Numbered from the stretch's first letter, positions 1 through 9,721 are shown. The stretch: DNA of 64,000 bases from GCA-2690565 sp002457235 (GCA_045565695.1 JBJLEZ010000009.1:148219-212218); one strand, 5' to 3'. A program made the numbers and translations. Notes: generated by a model from the sequence alone, not told the origin.

Positions 1-1206
1 GGGAAATACACCGTGTGGTGTCTTTACATATTTGTTAGCTATTGCTCGACTGATCGTTGTTTCATGAACACCAACGTCTTCAGCGATCTGTTGCATAGTC
101 AATGGCTGTAAGGATGGATTAGCTTTAACAAAGAATTTTGGTTGCTGCTCAATAATCTTTTGTGAGATTTTTTTTAAGGTATTTTGTCTTTGGTCTAACG
201 AATTTATTAGAAATTTTCCAGAGCGCATATTTTCAACTAAATACTCTTTTTCTTTTTTACTGAGATTTCCTTGTGCTAAAAGGTCTTTGTATTTTTGGCT
301 AATTCTTAATTTTGGAATGTACTCATTATTAAGCTCAATTTTCCATAGATCATCTTCGTGGAAAATCCTAATATCTGGCTCAATCACAGTATTAGTGTCA
401 GCACTGAATCGTTTACCTGGCGATGGATCCATATTTGCAATCTCTTCAAGGGCACCTTGAATTGCTTCGTCGCTTACTTTCAGTTTTTTTGCGATTTCTT
501 GAATTCTTCTTCTTAATAAAAGTGGGTAAACCTGTTTTATAATAGAATAGGCCAGTGAATCTTCTCTTTGGTTTCTCTCAAGTTGGATAAGCAAACATTC
601 TTGTAAATCCTTTGCACCAATTCCTGCAGGATTGAATGTTTTGAGAATTTCTAACGCATGAAAAAACTTTGGATAAGGGATATTTAATTGCAGGGATAAG
701 TTTGAAGGAGATTCATTTAAATATCCATTTTCATCTAAACTACCGACTAGCAATACAAGATGTTCTTTAGTTTCATCATCACAGTCGCACAGGCTAATTT
801 GATCGATCAAATGTTGTTGTAGTGATTCTTCTTGAGTTAGCGAATTAAGAAAGTGGTCTCTTCTTTCTTGTATCTGCAAATCAGAACCAGAAATAACCGA
901 ATCAGTCATTTGGTTCTCCATATAATCATCAGATATTTTTTCTAAAATACTAAAATCATTATTATCAAAGTCTAATTCCTCATTTCTTGAATCGCCGTTT
1001 TCTTGGATGAGTTCAGACTCAGCTTCTACGCTGACACTTTCTATAGGAAGTTCCTCTAAAAGCGGGTTACGCTGTAATTCTACGAGTATAGCAGTTCTTA
1101 GATCAAAAGAAGCGGACTGAAGAATCTTTAAGGAATTCTGTAACTGAGGCGCAATTGTTAATGAATGCGTTTGCTTCTGACTTTGACTGAGAAAAGGGCC
1201 TGACAT
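1..1206 (-). CDS. rpoN: RNA polymerase sigma-54 factor, C-terminus cut by window edge
   Basis: This is the alternative sigma factor that directs RNA polymerase to -24/-12 promoters opened by AAA+ activators. Read leftwards from the ATG at 1204-1206, the protein starts MSGPFLSQSQKQ and continues with the glutamine/leucine-rich region I (about residues 8-55, SLTIAPQLQNSLKILQ), an acidic linker (60-115), and the core-binding region with the 'NPAGIGAKDLQECLL' segment. Near the window edge is the helix-turn-helix region 'MQQIAEDVGVHETTISRAI'. The following RpoN box lies outside the window, so about 402 residues are seen. It is transcribed divergently from the Fe-S carrier gene, with about 105 AT-rich bases between them. 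Confidence 0.95.
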   Translation of the reverse strand, partial: MSGPFLSQSQKQTHSLTIAPQLQNSLKILQSASFDLRTAILVELQRNPLLEELPIESVSVEAESELIQENGDSRNEELDFDNNDFSILEKISDDYMENQMTDSVISGSDLQIQERRDHFLNSLTQEESLQQHLIDQISLCDCDDETKEHLVLLVGSLDENGYLNESPSNLSLQLNIPYPKFFHALEILKTFNPAGIGAKDLQECLLIQLERNQREDSLAYSIIKQVYPLLLRRRIQEIAKKLKVSDEAIQGALEEIANMDPSPGKRFSADTNTVIEPDIRIFHEDDLWKIELNNEYIPKLRISQKYKDLLAQGNLSKKEKEYLVENMRSGKFLINSLDQRQNTLKKISQKIIEQQPKFFVKANPSLQPLTMQQIAEDVGVHETTISRAIANKYVKTPHGVFP

Positions 1207-1311
1207 AAATGTTTAGTGCAAATTACTTTTATAATAATTATAAATATATGCTGTCTTAAAGATAGATTTACCAATGTTTGACAAATAATAATGCTATATT
1301 AATTTTAAATC

Positions 1312-1629
1312 ATGATAAATTTAACAGATTCAGCAATCAAACAAATAACTAAGTTAAGTAACGAAAATGCACAAAAAGATCAGCATTTACGTATATTTGT
1401 TGAAGCAGGTGGTTGTTCAGGATTTGAATATGGAATGTCTTTTGATAGCGAAAAGGAAGGTGATAACATAATTAAGAAAGAAGATATGATTGTTCTGATC
1501 GATCCATCAAGTTTGTCATATTTAAATGATTGTACCATTCATTTTGATGATGGTTTAACCGGTAAAGGATTTGAAATACAAAATCCTAATGCCTCAAGTA
1601 CTTGTGGTTGCGGTCGCTCATTTAATTAA
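1312..1629 (+). CDS. erpA: A-type iron-sulfur cluster carrier (ErpA/IscA/HesB family)
   Basis: The 105-residue protein is a scaffold or carrier that delivers Fe-S clusters to apoproteins. It has the three invariant cysteines of the family: C35 in the GGCSGF motif and C98/C100 in the C-terminal CGCG motif. Its length is normal for ErpA/IscA. The stop is followed after 25 bases by a class I fumarase, itself a 4Fe-4S enzyme, so co-transcription of carrier and client is likely. The ATG is preceded only by AT-rich sequence with no ribosome binding motif. Whether it is functionally ErpA, IscA or SufA cannot be told from sequence alone. Confidence 0.88.
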   Translation: MINLTDSAIKQITKLSNENAQKDQHLRIFVEAGGCSGFEYGMSFDSEKEGDNIIKKEDMIVLIDPSSLSYLNDCTIHFDDGLTGKGFEIQNPNASSTCGCGRSFN

Positions 1630-1654
1630 TCTTCCTTTTCCAATATATAATATA

Positions 1655-3328
1655 ATGAGTCAAGAGTCAGACCAATTTCATTATGAAAAGGTATTTCAAT
1701 CATCTACTAAAGATGACACAAGGTACCAGCTATTAACAGATAAGTTTGTTGATACGATTGATTTTAAAGGCCAAGAAGTTTTAACAATCGATCCAGAAGC
1801 TTTAAGTTTTTTATCTGAATTCGCTATGCGTGAAGTTTCTTTTAAACTGAGAACTTCTCATCTTAAGCAGGTTGCAAAAATTTTTGAAGATGCTGATGCC
1901 ACTGAAAATGATCGCAGAGTAGCTTATACTTTAATCAAAAATGCCTCAATTGCTGTGCATGGAGTATTACCGCTTTGTCAAGATACTGGCACAAGTATTG
2001 TTTTTGCTAAAAAAGGACAAGCTGTTTGGACAAATGCCAATGATGAGTCAGTCATCACAAAAGGAATATATAATGCTTTTAAGAAAGAAAATTTAAGATA
2101 CTCACAACTAGCACCCTTGAGTCTTTATGAGGAGAAAAACACAGGTACTAATTTACCTGCACAGGTCGATTTAATTGCTACTACAGGCGGTGTTTATGAA
2201 TTTTTATTTATGACTAAGGGTGGTGGCTCTGCCAATAAAACATTTTTTTATCAAAAAACTAAAGCGGTCTTAAATCCAGCAAGTTTAGCTAAATTCTGTA
2301 TAGAAAAAATGAGTACATTGGGAACCTCAGCATGCCCACCTTATCACATTGCGTTTGTCATAGGAGGAACATCAGCGGAGGCATGTATGAAAACAGTCAA
2401 ATTAGCATCTGCCCGATATTATGACGATTTACCAACTACTGGAAATGAATATGGCAGAGCGTTTCGAGATATAGAATTTGAGAAAAAATTATTAGCTTAC
2501 ACTAGAGAAATGGGATATGGTGCTCAATTTGGTGGTCGCTATTTTGCTCTTGATGTACGTGTGATTCGTTTGCCAAGACACGGAGCTTCCTGTCCTATAG
2601 GCTTGGGTGTTTCATGCTCAGCTGACCGAAATATAAAGGCTCGAATAGATAAAGAGGGCGTCTGGCTAGAACAATTAGAAGATAACCCTGCCAGATTTTT
2701 ACCTGAGCATTCTTTTTCCTCTAAAGCAAAAGCTGAAAAAATAAATCTGAATCAACCGATGGAAGCTTTATTGAAAGAGTTGAGCGGATATCCAATAGCT
2801 ACAGCATTAGAATTAACCGGTAAAATTGTTGTGGCTAGAGATATTGCTCATGCCAAATTAAAGGAGCGCTTGGATAAAGGCGAGGAACTCCCAAATTACT
2901 TTAAAGAACATATCGTATATTATGCGGGTCCTGCAAAAACACCTGAGGGGAAGGCTTCGGGATCATTTGGACCCACGACTGCTGGACGCATGGATAGTTA
3001 CGTCAGTCAATTTCAAGCAGCTGGTGGCTCTATGATTATGTTGGCTAAGGGGAATCGCTCTCAAGAAGTAGTTGATGCATGTCATAAATACGGTGGTTTT
3101 TACTTAGGTTCAATTGGTGGTCCAGCAGCCCTTTTAGCGGAGGAAAATATTAACTCAGTTAGAGTTCTAGAGTATCCAGAACTTGGAATGGAGGCCATTT
3201 GGGAAATCGATGTGACTGATTTTCCTGCTTATCTTTTGATTGATGATAAAGGAAATGACTTTTTTGCATCAGTAGCTGAAGCCTGCTCAAAATGTGCAAT
3301 AAACGCGTATCAGTCTTCAAAAAAATAA
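1655..3328 (+). CDS. fumA: Class I fumarate hydratase (4Fe-4S, FumA/FumB type)
   Basis: This enzyme catalyses fumarate to malate hydration in the TCA cycle. The single-chain protein (557 residues) contains both the alpha and beta parts of the oxygen-labile class I family. Candidate cluster cysteines lie in 'LPLCQDTGT', 'GTSACPPYHIAF' and 'HGASCPIGLGVSCSAD', and the C-terminal half has 'GPTTAGRMDSYV' and 'GGPAALLAEENI'. The frame stays open upstream to 1571, but that would overlap the Fe-S carrier gene and add a 28-residue tail not expected in the family. The ATG at 1655 (MSQESDQFHYEK) is therefore chosen. It is probably co-transcribed with the Fe-S carrier gene. Confidence 0.93.
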   Translation: MSQESDQFHYEKVFQSSTKDDTRYQLLTDKFVDTIDFKGQEVLTIDPEALSFLSEFAMREVSFKLRTSHLKQVAKIFEDADATENDRRVAYTLIKNASIAVHGVLPLCQDTGTSIVFAKKGQAVWTNANDESVITKGIYNAFKKENLRYSQLAPLSLYEEKNTGTNLPAQVDLIATTGGVYEFLFMTKGGGSANKTFFYQKTKAVLNPASLAKFCIEKMSTLGTSACPPYHIAFVIGGTSAEACMKTVKLASARYYDDLPTTGNEYGRAFRDIEFEKKLLAYTREMGYGAQFGGRYFALDVRVIRLPRHGASCPIGLGVSCSADRNIKARIDKEGVWLEQLEDNPARFLPEHSFSSKAKAEKINLNQPMEALLKELSGYPIATALELTGKIVVARDIAHAKLKERLDKGEELPNYFKEHIVYYAGPAKTPEGKASGSFGPTTAGRMDSYVSQFQAAGGSMIMLAKGNRSQEVVDACHKYGGFYLGSIGGPAALLAEENINSVRVLEYPELGMEAIWEIDVTDFPAYLLIDDKGNDFFASVAEACSKCAINAYQSSKK

Positions 3329-3336
3329 ACTTGATT

Positions 3337-4632
3337 TCAAATATTAGATTTTTTGAGCAAGAAGACACCCGCGCCATCGTGCTCTGACTCCCAAGGGTAG
3401 TATACTTTTTTTTGTATAAGTTTAAATGTTCGACCTTTAGAGGTTTTTAAAAACTCATCGATTACAGCGTCATTTTCTGCATTATCTATGCTACAAGTGC
3501 TGTATACGATACGACCTTCAGGCTTTATCCAATCACTTGCTTTATTTAAAAGTCTTAGTTGAAGCTCAGCGCATTCTTTTATATTTTCAGGATTAAGTCG
3601 CCAGCGAATATCTGGCTTACGTTGGATTACTCCGGTATTAGAGCAGGGTGCATCTAGTAAAATGCCATCGTATTTTATAGGAAGACTTAAGTCTTCGAAG
3701 TTTTTTTCATCAATTTTCAATATGTCTTGTGGTAAAATTATCAAATTAGGATTATCTTTTTGCAGTGGTCTAAGATTAGATTTCAATCGATCCATTCGCT
3801 TATTCGGCAAATCTACAGCCACTATTGTGCCTTTGTTTTCCATTCTTTGAATACAATCAAAGGTTTTGCCTCCTGGTGAAGCACATAGGTCTAAGATAGA
3901 TTCATTAGGCTTAGGGTCTAATGCATTTACTGCATTTAAAGTGGCAGGATCTTTAATATATCCATTCCCTTGATCTAATATTTCTTTAATTTGTGTGTCT
4001 TGAAGACCTTTTTCCGGAAGCTCAAATAGATAAGGGGCAACAACATTTAGTTGTTTCTTTATTTCATTAGGTAAGCTTTTTGAATACAGATATAAACGAG
4101 GTATTTTTTGATTCCAACTCAAGAGATGTTCTGTATTTTTTTTACCAAACTGATTGTTCCAATGCTCAACTAGCCATTGGGGATGACTATAAAATACGGA
4201 AAAAGACTTTTCAGGAGTTTGATCATCTAATGCTGCAGTGAGCTTTCTTAATACCGCATTGATGAACTTTACTTCATTCGCACTCACAATGAGTTTCGCT
4301 TGCTCCACGGCATTGTGAATGATTTTTTCTTTTTTGCTTCTTGAAGATTCTAATAGTTCGTATCCGCAAATTTGAAAGATAGCTAACAATAAATTTTTGG
4401 GTTTCTTTTGGATAAATCCGCTCAAAGCATCTTCAATTCTCATAATATTTCTTAAAGCACCATAAAATAGAAATTTACAATGGTTCAATTGAAGCTGATT
4501 TATTGTGGGAGAAAGAGTATCAAAAAGGTCATTTGGTTTCCCTCTAGAATCAAGATATTCCTTCATCAAAAGAGTTGCCAAGACCCACGAGCTCTTTTTT
4601 TTATTGGATTTTTTGAAATTAACGCTTCTCAT
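3337..4632 (-). CDS. rsmB: 16S rRNA (cytosine-C5)-methyltransferase RsmB-like
   Basis: The 431-residue protein has the RsmB/Sun layout: an N-terminal NusB-like helical domain (about 15-145, including 'AVEQAKLIVSANEVKFINAVLR') followed by a SAM-dependent methyltransferase domain. Motif I is 'LDLCASPGGKTFD', motif IV is 'LLDAPCSNTGVIQRKPDIRW' and motif VI is 'VYSTCSIDNAEND'. The two cysteines in PCS and TCS are the release and catalytic cysteines of m5C RNA methyltransferases. Known members methylate C967 of 16S rRNA, and that target is inferred here. It is convergent with fumarase (8 bases between stops) and divergent from the GreA-like gene. Confidence 0.9.
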   Translation of the reverse strand: MRSVNFKKSNKKKSSWVLATLLMKEYLDSRGKPNDLFDTLSPTINQLQLNHCKFLFYGALRNIMRIEDALSGFIQKKPKNLLLAIFQICGYELLESSRSKKEKIIHNAVEQAKLIVSANEVKFINAVLRKLTAALDDQTPEKSFSVFYSHPQWLVEHWNNQFGKKNTEHLLSWNQKIPRLYLYSKSLPNEIKKQLNVVAPYLFELPEKGLQDTQIKEILDQGNGYIKDPATLNAVNALDPKPNESILDLCASPGGKTFDCIQRMENKGTIVAVDLPNKRMDRLKSNLRPLQKDNPNLIILPQDILKIDEKNFEDLSLPIKYDGILLDAPCSNTGVIQRKPDIRWRLNPENIKECAELQLRLLNKASDWIKPEGRIVYSTCSIDNAENDAVIDEFLKTSKGRTFKLIQKKVYYPWESEHDGAGVFLLKKSNI

Positions 4633-4685
4633 TTGTTAAATATGACTCATAGTTATCTTTTCATCTTTTTACAACTTGCATTATT

Positions 4686-6554
4686 ATGAATAAAAGTGCC
4701 ATCGATTCTTTAATAGAAAAAAATCCAAAATTAGAACCATTTCGTTCTAAATTTGAGGTTATGATACCTGGAAATTACTGTCTCCATCGAAGCTGGGGTT
4801 TTGGAAAAATTGTCGATTATATAGAAACGGATGATCGTTTGATTATTGATTTTGAAGAAGGAAAGACAGGACATGCAATGGCACCAGCATTCTGTGCAGA
4901 TAAGCTTGAGGTGCTCTCAGAGAACGATGTTTTGGTATTATCAAGAACCAATCCTGATCGAATTGAGGAATTAATTAAGAAAAAACCATGCGATTTAATA
5001 GTCTTGATACTGGAAACTGCTGACAGCCAGTCTATGATGGCATCTGAAATCGAAAGAGTCTTAGCTAGATTAATAGGAGTAGTTAAATATAAAAAATGGT
5101 GGACGGCGACTAAGAAACTATTGGCAAAAGACCCAAGAATTGGCGTACCTCTTAAGAAAACAGATTATTATATCTTGAGAGATGAGCCTGTAAATCCAGA
5201 AGAAGAGGTACTTGAACAGTTTCATGCCACTAAAAATTCTAAGGAAAAAATAAATTTAGCTGAAAAACTCTACAAACTTTCTGAAAATATTTCGATAATT
5301 AAAGAGGAGCTACCTGATATATTAAATGCACTCACTGATGCCATCAAAAGCACAAAAACACTGAGCCAAGCTGATCGCTTACACGGTGTTTGGGTCAGAA
5401 ATAATTTAGCAAGAGATTTACACGAGGATGTAGAAGTTCTTGAGCCTTCATCTAAATCTATTTTGGAAACAAGCGTAGATTTTTCTGAATTAGCCTCAGA
5501 TTTGCCAGTCGTCTATTATGGACGCTATCTGGATTTGATTAAGCGTGTATTTCCAGACCGTTATTCAACGATGTCAGAAGATTTACTTAAGAATTCTAGC
5601 GGAAAGTTTACAACAGAATGTATAAATTTCATGCTTGAAGAAAATATGCATGAACGAGTGAATTATTGCTTAGAACGCTGGCTTTCAGATCAAACAATAA
5701 AAGGCCCATTATTATTCTGGATTGTAAAAAATCGTTCATCCAAGAAGTATGAAAGCCTAATAGCTCCATTAATTTCTACTAAATTGCTATCAGCTATGTT
5801 TTATGCAATTGACAATGAAGCGCTACAGAATGCAAGTGCCCGTCGCATACCGCTCGCTGATTTACTCAGTGACGATCGTAATTTAATCCCAGATTTACTT
5901 AATGGTTCAAATGTAGAAATTGCTACTGATCTTGCTCAGACTTTGTTGTTGAATCAAGGATTTGAAGATTTAACTAAAAAATCGCTCTTAGCTCGTTTTA
6001 TTAAACTCTATCCTTCAATACAAAGCTTACTATCTGCAGAAGCTACAGTGAGTGCAGAGGAGCATACCGATGTATTGGTCGTTTCACAGAAGAGTTTTGA
6101 TTTGGCAAAATCTGAATACGAGGAGTTGATAAATGTAAAAATTCCTGAAAACAAAGAAGCAATTGCTACAGCTAGAGAGCACGGAGATTTAAAAGAAAAC
6201 TCTGAGTATAAAATGGCTAGACAGGATCAAGATTTATTACTTGCCCGTAAAAACGAGTTAGAGGTAAATCTATCAATTGCCAATGTAACGGATTTCACTG
6301 ATGCAAATAAGGAAAGTGTTGGCATCGGCAATGTCGTTACATTGAAGGAAGGTTCAACTAATGAAACCCGAAAGTACTCTATTTTAGGGGCATGGGATAG
6401 TGATCCTGATAATGACATTCTTTCTTATAAAACTCCGTTAGCTCAAGGTATTATTGGCAAGAAAGTCAATGATTCAGTAAGTACAAACATTAATGGAAAC
6501 GAAGAAGTTTGGACAATCTTATCAATTGAACGCTGGGTAGAACTTAATTCATAG
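4686..6554 (+). CDS. GreA/GreB-type transcription factor with about 450-residue N-terminal extension
   Basis: This is a 622-residue protein, whereas normal Gre factors are about 160 residues. The C-terminal part (about 475-622) is a complete Gre module: a long coiled-coil hairpin with the acidic tip motif 'HGDLKENSEY' near residues 499-508, then an FKBP-like C domain beginning near 'GIGNVVTLKEG'. The acidic tip inserts into the RNA polymerase secondary channel and stimulates transcript cleavage, so that activity is inferred. The N-terminus has a small beta domain ('HRSWGFGKIVDYIE', about 30-75) and a large helical region of unknown role. Similar long Gre proteins occur in Verrucomicrobia. No Shine-Dalgarno precedes the ATG. 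Confidence 0.85.
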   Translation: MNKSAIDSLIEKNPKLEPFRSKFEVMIPGNYCLHRSWGFGKIVDYIETDDRLIIDFEEGKTGHAMAPAFCADKLEVLSENDVLVLSRTNPDRIEELIKKKPCDLIVLILETADSQSMMASEIERVLARLIGVVKYKKWWTATKKLLAKDPRIGVPLKKTDYYILRDEPVNPEEEVLEQFHATKNSKEKINLAEKLYKLSENISIIKEELPDILNALTDAIKSTKTLSQADRLHGVWVRNNLARDLHEDVEVLEPSSKSILETSVDFSELASDLPVVYYGRYLDLIKRVFPDRYSTMSEDLLKNSSGKFTTECINFMLEENMHERVNYCLERWLSDQTIKGPLLFWIVKNRSSKKYESLIAPLISTKLLSAMFYAIDNEALQNASARRIPLADLLSDDRNLIPDLLNGSNVEIATDLAQTLLLNQGFEDLTKKSLLARFIKLYPSIQSLLSAEATVSAEEHTDVLVVSQKSFDLAKSEYEELINVKIPENKEAIATAREHGDLKENSEYKMARQDQDLLLARKNELEVNLSIANVTDFTDANKESVGIGNVVTLKEGSTNETRKYSILGAWDSDPDNDILSYKTPLAQGIIGKKVNDSVSTNINGNEEVWTILSIERWVELNS

Positions 6555-6661
6555 GTATATACCTGCGTATTATTTTAATTTAAAAGTTTTAGTTCAATAT
6601 CTGCGCTTATCACTATGCGCCTATCTGTCTAATACTCCAATTGGCTTAGTGTACAATTCCG

Positions 6662-8014
6662 CTATGCGGGATTAGCGTCACCTGTATTTTTTGTCCGTAG
6701 ACTGACTTTATAATTGAATAAAAATAGTGCAATAATTACAAGAAACGCACCTAATAAATATGCTACTCTATCTCCAAGTAAAAAATACATACTAGAAGCA
6801 ATAAGAGGTCCTATAGTCCTAGCAAATGAGCCTGCAGATCGAAAGAGCCCAAGTATTTCTCCCTGTTCTTGCTCGTTTGCAGATAGCGAAACAAGTGCAC
6901 TCATAGACGGAGAGGTAAGGCCTATAGATAATGCCATGAAAGCAAGTGCAATGAAAAAGAGAATAATTTCGGTTGATTGAGATAATAAGATAAAGGCGAC
7001 TACCCCTGATGCTAAACCAAAAGTAGATAATTTATATTCCCCTAAGACAGGACTGAATCGTCGTACTAATAGCCCTTGAGTAATGACTAGTAATAATCCT
7101 ATGTAGACAAACATAATTCCGTTTTGGACAGTTGAAAAAAAGAAACGGTCAACTGCAAGAAATGTTAACGTAAACTCCATACCACTAAAGGCTGTCATGT
7201 AAATTAAGTATGTTAAATTCAGAGACTTGATTTGTTTATTCTTGTGGTGAAATAAACTGAATAACTTGAAAGGCTCAGGTTGAGTTTTATTTCGTGCTTC
7301 TGAGGGAAGAGTTTCTTCAAACTTAAAATAGACCCAAACTAGATTAATTAATGAAAGCAATAAGCTGAAGAAAGCAGTAATAGAAAAAGGATTTATTCCA
7401 AAAGATGCTAGGGAAGGGTAACTATCTAATAGGTTAAACTGACCTAAAAATCCACCAATCGCTGGACCCATAATGAATCCTAATCCAAATGCAATTCCGA
7501 CAATTGCCATTCCTGAAGTACGCTTTTCCTTTGGAGTAACATCCGCTACAACTGCTGTTGCTACAGATAAATTTCCACCCATGACACCGCCAACTAAACG
7601 AGCAATGATGAGTATCCAAAAGTTTCCTGAGAGACCCCAAATCAAATAACTCAATGCTAAACCTGCAATTGTTATTAAAAGAATTTTTTTCCGTCCATGA
7701 GTATCGGATAAACTACCCCAGATAGGTGCAAAAATAAATTGTAGCAAAGAATAAAAAGAGCCGAGTATTCCTCCGAATAATACAGTAGTAATGAATTTGG
7801 GATCTGAATGAGAACTCAGCTCTGCTAAGCGATACAATGGAGCGATTAATTGAGCTAAAAGGCTTGTAGAACCGGATGTGTAAGCTTCAGGAATATAATA
7901 ATCCAGTAAATCAGGAAATAGAGGAAAGATTATTGAAAAACCTACAAGATCCAAAAATAAAGTTAAAAAGACGATTTTAAGCGTTTGCGGACCTTTTTGA
8001 GTAACGGAATTCAT
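6662..8014 (-). CDS. MFS transporter (TetA/multidrug-like drug:H+ antiporter family)
   Basis: The integral membrane protein of about 450 residues has around 12 hydrophobic helices. It starts 'LKIVFLTLFLDLVGFSIIFP' and carries the MFS loop 2-3 signature 'GSLSDTHGRKK' followed by 'ARLVGGVMGGNLSVA' in TM4-5. These resemble the tetracycline/bicyclomycin-type DHA1 exporters, but the substrate cannot be predicted. The frame can be extended to a TTG at 8032, adjacent to the coaD stop. The ATG at 8012-8014 (MNSVTQKG) is preferred because it gives a normal cytoplasmic N-terminus. It sits directly downstream of coaD and is probably co-transcribed with it. Confidence 0.82.
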   Translation of the reverse strand: MNSVTQKGPQTLKIVFLTLFLDLVGFSIIFPLFPDLLDYYIPEAYTSGSTSLLAQLIAPLYRLAELSSHSDPKFITTVLFGGILGSFYSLLQFIFAPIWGSLSDTHGRKKILLITIAGLALSYLIWGLSGNFWILIIARLVGGVMGGNLSVATAVVADVTPKEKRTSGMAIVGIAFGLGFIMGPAIGGFLGQFNLLDSYPSLASFGINPFSITAFFSLLLSLINLVWVYFKFEETLPSEARNKTQPEPFKLFSLFHHKNKQIKSLNLTYLIYMTAFSGMEFTLTFLAVDRFFFSTVQNGIMFVYIGLLLVITQGLLVRRFSPVLGEYKLSTFGLASGVVAFILLSQSTEIILFFIALAFMALSIGLTSPSMSALVSLSANEQEQGEILGLFRSAGSFARTIGPLIASSMYFLLGDRVAYLLGAFLVIIALFLFNYKVSLRTKNTGDANPA

Positions 8015-8032
8015 AGATATACGATTCGGCAA

Positions 8033-8515
8033 TTAACTATTTTTATAATAATTAACAAGTGCTTGATGTACGTTTTCTGGAATTAATTGTTTTTCTCGAT
8101 CTGTAAATTTGAAGACTTGTTTGATTAAATTTGAGCTAGTAAAAAAATGCTCTTCAGTTGGCATTAAATATACTGTTTCAATGGAATCATTAAGATGACG
8201 ATTCATTTGAGCCATTTGAAATTCATATTCGAAATCTGATGCTACCCTAAGACCTCTTATTAGGGCCACGGCTCCCAATTTATCTGCTAAATCAACAATT
8301 AATCCATCAAATGCAATAACCTCTACATTGCTTGATTTTTCAAAATTTTCTTTGATTAATTGCACACGTTTTTCTTCATCAAACATGGGTTGTTTGCTCG
8401 CATTTTTGGCAACTGCCACAGTAATAGAATCAAATAAGTTACTCGCTCGGTGTATGACATCGATATGCCCATTAGTTATTGGGTCGAAAGTACCTGGATA
8501 AATCGCTTTTCTCAT
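8033..8515 (-). CDS. coaD: Phosphopantetheine adenylyltransferase
   Basis: CoaD transfers AMP from ATP to 4'-phosphopantetheine in the penultimate step of coenzyme A synthesis. The 160-residue length is typical. The nucleotidyltransferase signature 'YPGTFDPITNGH' (residues 6-17) contains the TxGH-type ATP site, and 'LIRGLRVASDFEYEFQMAQMN' and 'EEHFFTSSNLIKQV' are characteristic of CoaD. It is the first gene of a leftward pair with the MFS transporter and is divergent from pgsA. Confidence 0.95.
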   Translation of the reverse strand: MRKAIYPGTFDPITNGHIDVIHRASNLFDSITVAVAKNASKQPMFDEEKRVQLIKENFEKSSNVEVIAFDGLIVDLADKLGAVALIRGLRVASDFEYEFQMAQMNRHLNDSIETVYLMPTEEHFFTSSNLIKQVFKFTDREKQLIPENVHQALVNYYKNS

Positions 8516-8610
8516 TTATTTAAATAATATTTAAATTATATAGTCGAAACTTACACAAGATATAATAAGGATAGGCAAATTAATAATTTATTAAACTTAA
8601 TCGAAGCATT

Positions 8611-9195
8611 TTGAAACATTTGCCCAACATCCTGACTATTTCCCGCCTTTTTGCGATTTTTGCCATTGGCTATTTCTTATTTAAAAATGCACCATTGTAT
8701 CAATGGATCGCACTAATCTTGTATTGTTTTTCAATATTTACTGATTTTTTAGATGGTTATATCGCAAGAAAATTTAATGCTGTTTCTGGTTTAGGTAAAT
8801 CCCTTGATGCCACAGTCGATAAGGTGTTCTTTTTTGGCATTCTAATCTGTTTAATGTATTTAAATATTTTTTCATTTTGGGTGCTCTCCCTCTTTTTGCT
8901 CATTCATGTTTTCCGAGATGTCTTAGTGACTTGGGTGCGCTACGTATTGCATCAAAAAAATGTATTTGTTGGAGCAATTAATACAGGTAAGATCAAAACC
9001 GTATTTCAATTCATTTTTCTATTTTTAGGAATGTTCATTTCCTTATGTCACTCTTATCCTGCTGAATCAGGTTTTAATAATGATCTGTTTATTCATACAT
9101 TGACTCTATCTGCCTATATTATTTATTTTGCTTCGTTAGTGCTCAGTGTAAGCTCTGGTATCCATTATATGAAATATTTCCTTGAAAATAAATGA
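8611..9195 (+). CDS. pgsA: CDP-diacylglycerol--glycerol-3-phosphate 3-phosphatidyltransferase
   Basis: This membrane enzyme makes phosphatidylglycerol phosphate from CDP-diacylglycerol and glycerol 3-phosphate. The CDP-alcohol phosphatidyltransferase signature is complete: 'DFLDGYIARKF...GLGKSLDATVDK' near residues 46-72 (DGxxAR, then G, D and D). There are about five to six hydrophobic helices in 194 residues. A TTG start at 8611 gives the usual MKHLPNILTISR opening. Its last four bases (ATGA) overlap the start of pgpA, the next enzyme in the pathway, which implies translational coupling. Confidence 0.92.
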   Translation: MKHLPNILTISRLFAIFAIGYFLFKNAPLYQWIALILYCFSIFTDFLDGYIARKFNAVSGLGKSLDATVDKVFFFGILICLMYLNIFSFWVLSLFLLIHVFRDVLVTWVRYVLHQKNVFVGAINTGKIKTVFQFIFLFLGMFISLCHSYPAESGFNNDLFIHTLTLSAYIIYFASLVLSVSSGIHYMKYFLENK

Positions 9196-9713
9196 AGTTA
9201 AATCACACATTTTTCTGGGCTCGATTATTGCCAAAACCTTTAATCCTAAATTTAGCGACTTTAGGCAATGTTGGAACAAAAACAAAGATGCCGGGGACTT
9301 TCGGATCGATATTTGGTTTTTTCTTCTATGCGATTACTTATCATTATTTTAGCTCTTTTGTATATATTTTTGCTTTATGCATCATGACTTATGTAGCAGC
9401 TGCTATTTGTGATACGGCTGAACAGTATATGATGCAAAAAGATCCTAGTTCTATTATATTAGACGAATTTGTTGCAGTTCCTTTTATCTTTCTTGGATTA
9501 AATGCTTTTAACCCAAACGTCTTAGAGGCTGGTGGCTGGCCCATTTACTTATCAGGTATTCTACTGTTTCGTTTTTTTGATATTTTAAAACCATTAGGTA
9601 TTCGCCAAATCGAGCGTATCCAAGGCGGAGTTGGCTGTGTCCTCGATGATGTGGTGGCGGCTTTGGTTAGTTGCTTCCTGCTACATCTGCTTGTTCTTAA
9701 TATGATTTCCTGA
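9192..9713 (+). CDS. pgpA: Phosphatidylglycerophosphatase A
   Basis: PgpA dephosphorylates phosphatidylglycerol phosphate to phosphatidylglycerol at the inner membrane. The 173-residue membrane protein has the family motifs 'TKMPGTFGSIFG' (about 31-42), 'DPSSIILDEFVAVP' (acidic metal-binding residues, about 84-97) and 'GGVGCVLDDVVAAL' near the C-terminus. It overlaps pgsA by four bases, so the two consecutive steps are encoded as a pair. Confidence 0.92.
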   Translation: MKLNHTFFWARLLPKPLILNLATLGNVGTKTKMPGTFGSIFGFFFYAITYHYFSSFVYIFALCIMTYVAAAICDTAEQYMMQKDPSSIILDEFVAVPFIFLGLNAFNPNVLEAGGWPIYLSGILLFRFFDILKPLGIRQIERIQGGVGCVLDDVVAALVSCFLLHLLVLNMIS

Positions 9714-9721
9714 AATTCGAT

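Noticed and set aside
1571..1654. N-terminal extension of fumarase overlapping the Fe-S carrier gene
   Set aside because: It would overlap a complete conserved gene and adds residues not found in the family; the ATG at 1655 fits.
6553..6564. Perfect palindrome AGGTATATACCT at the GreA-like stop codon
   Set aside because: It is short, lacks a T tract and has no second copy seen, so neither a terminator nor an operator can be supported.
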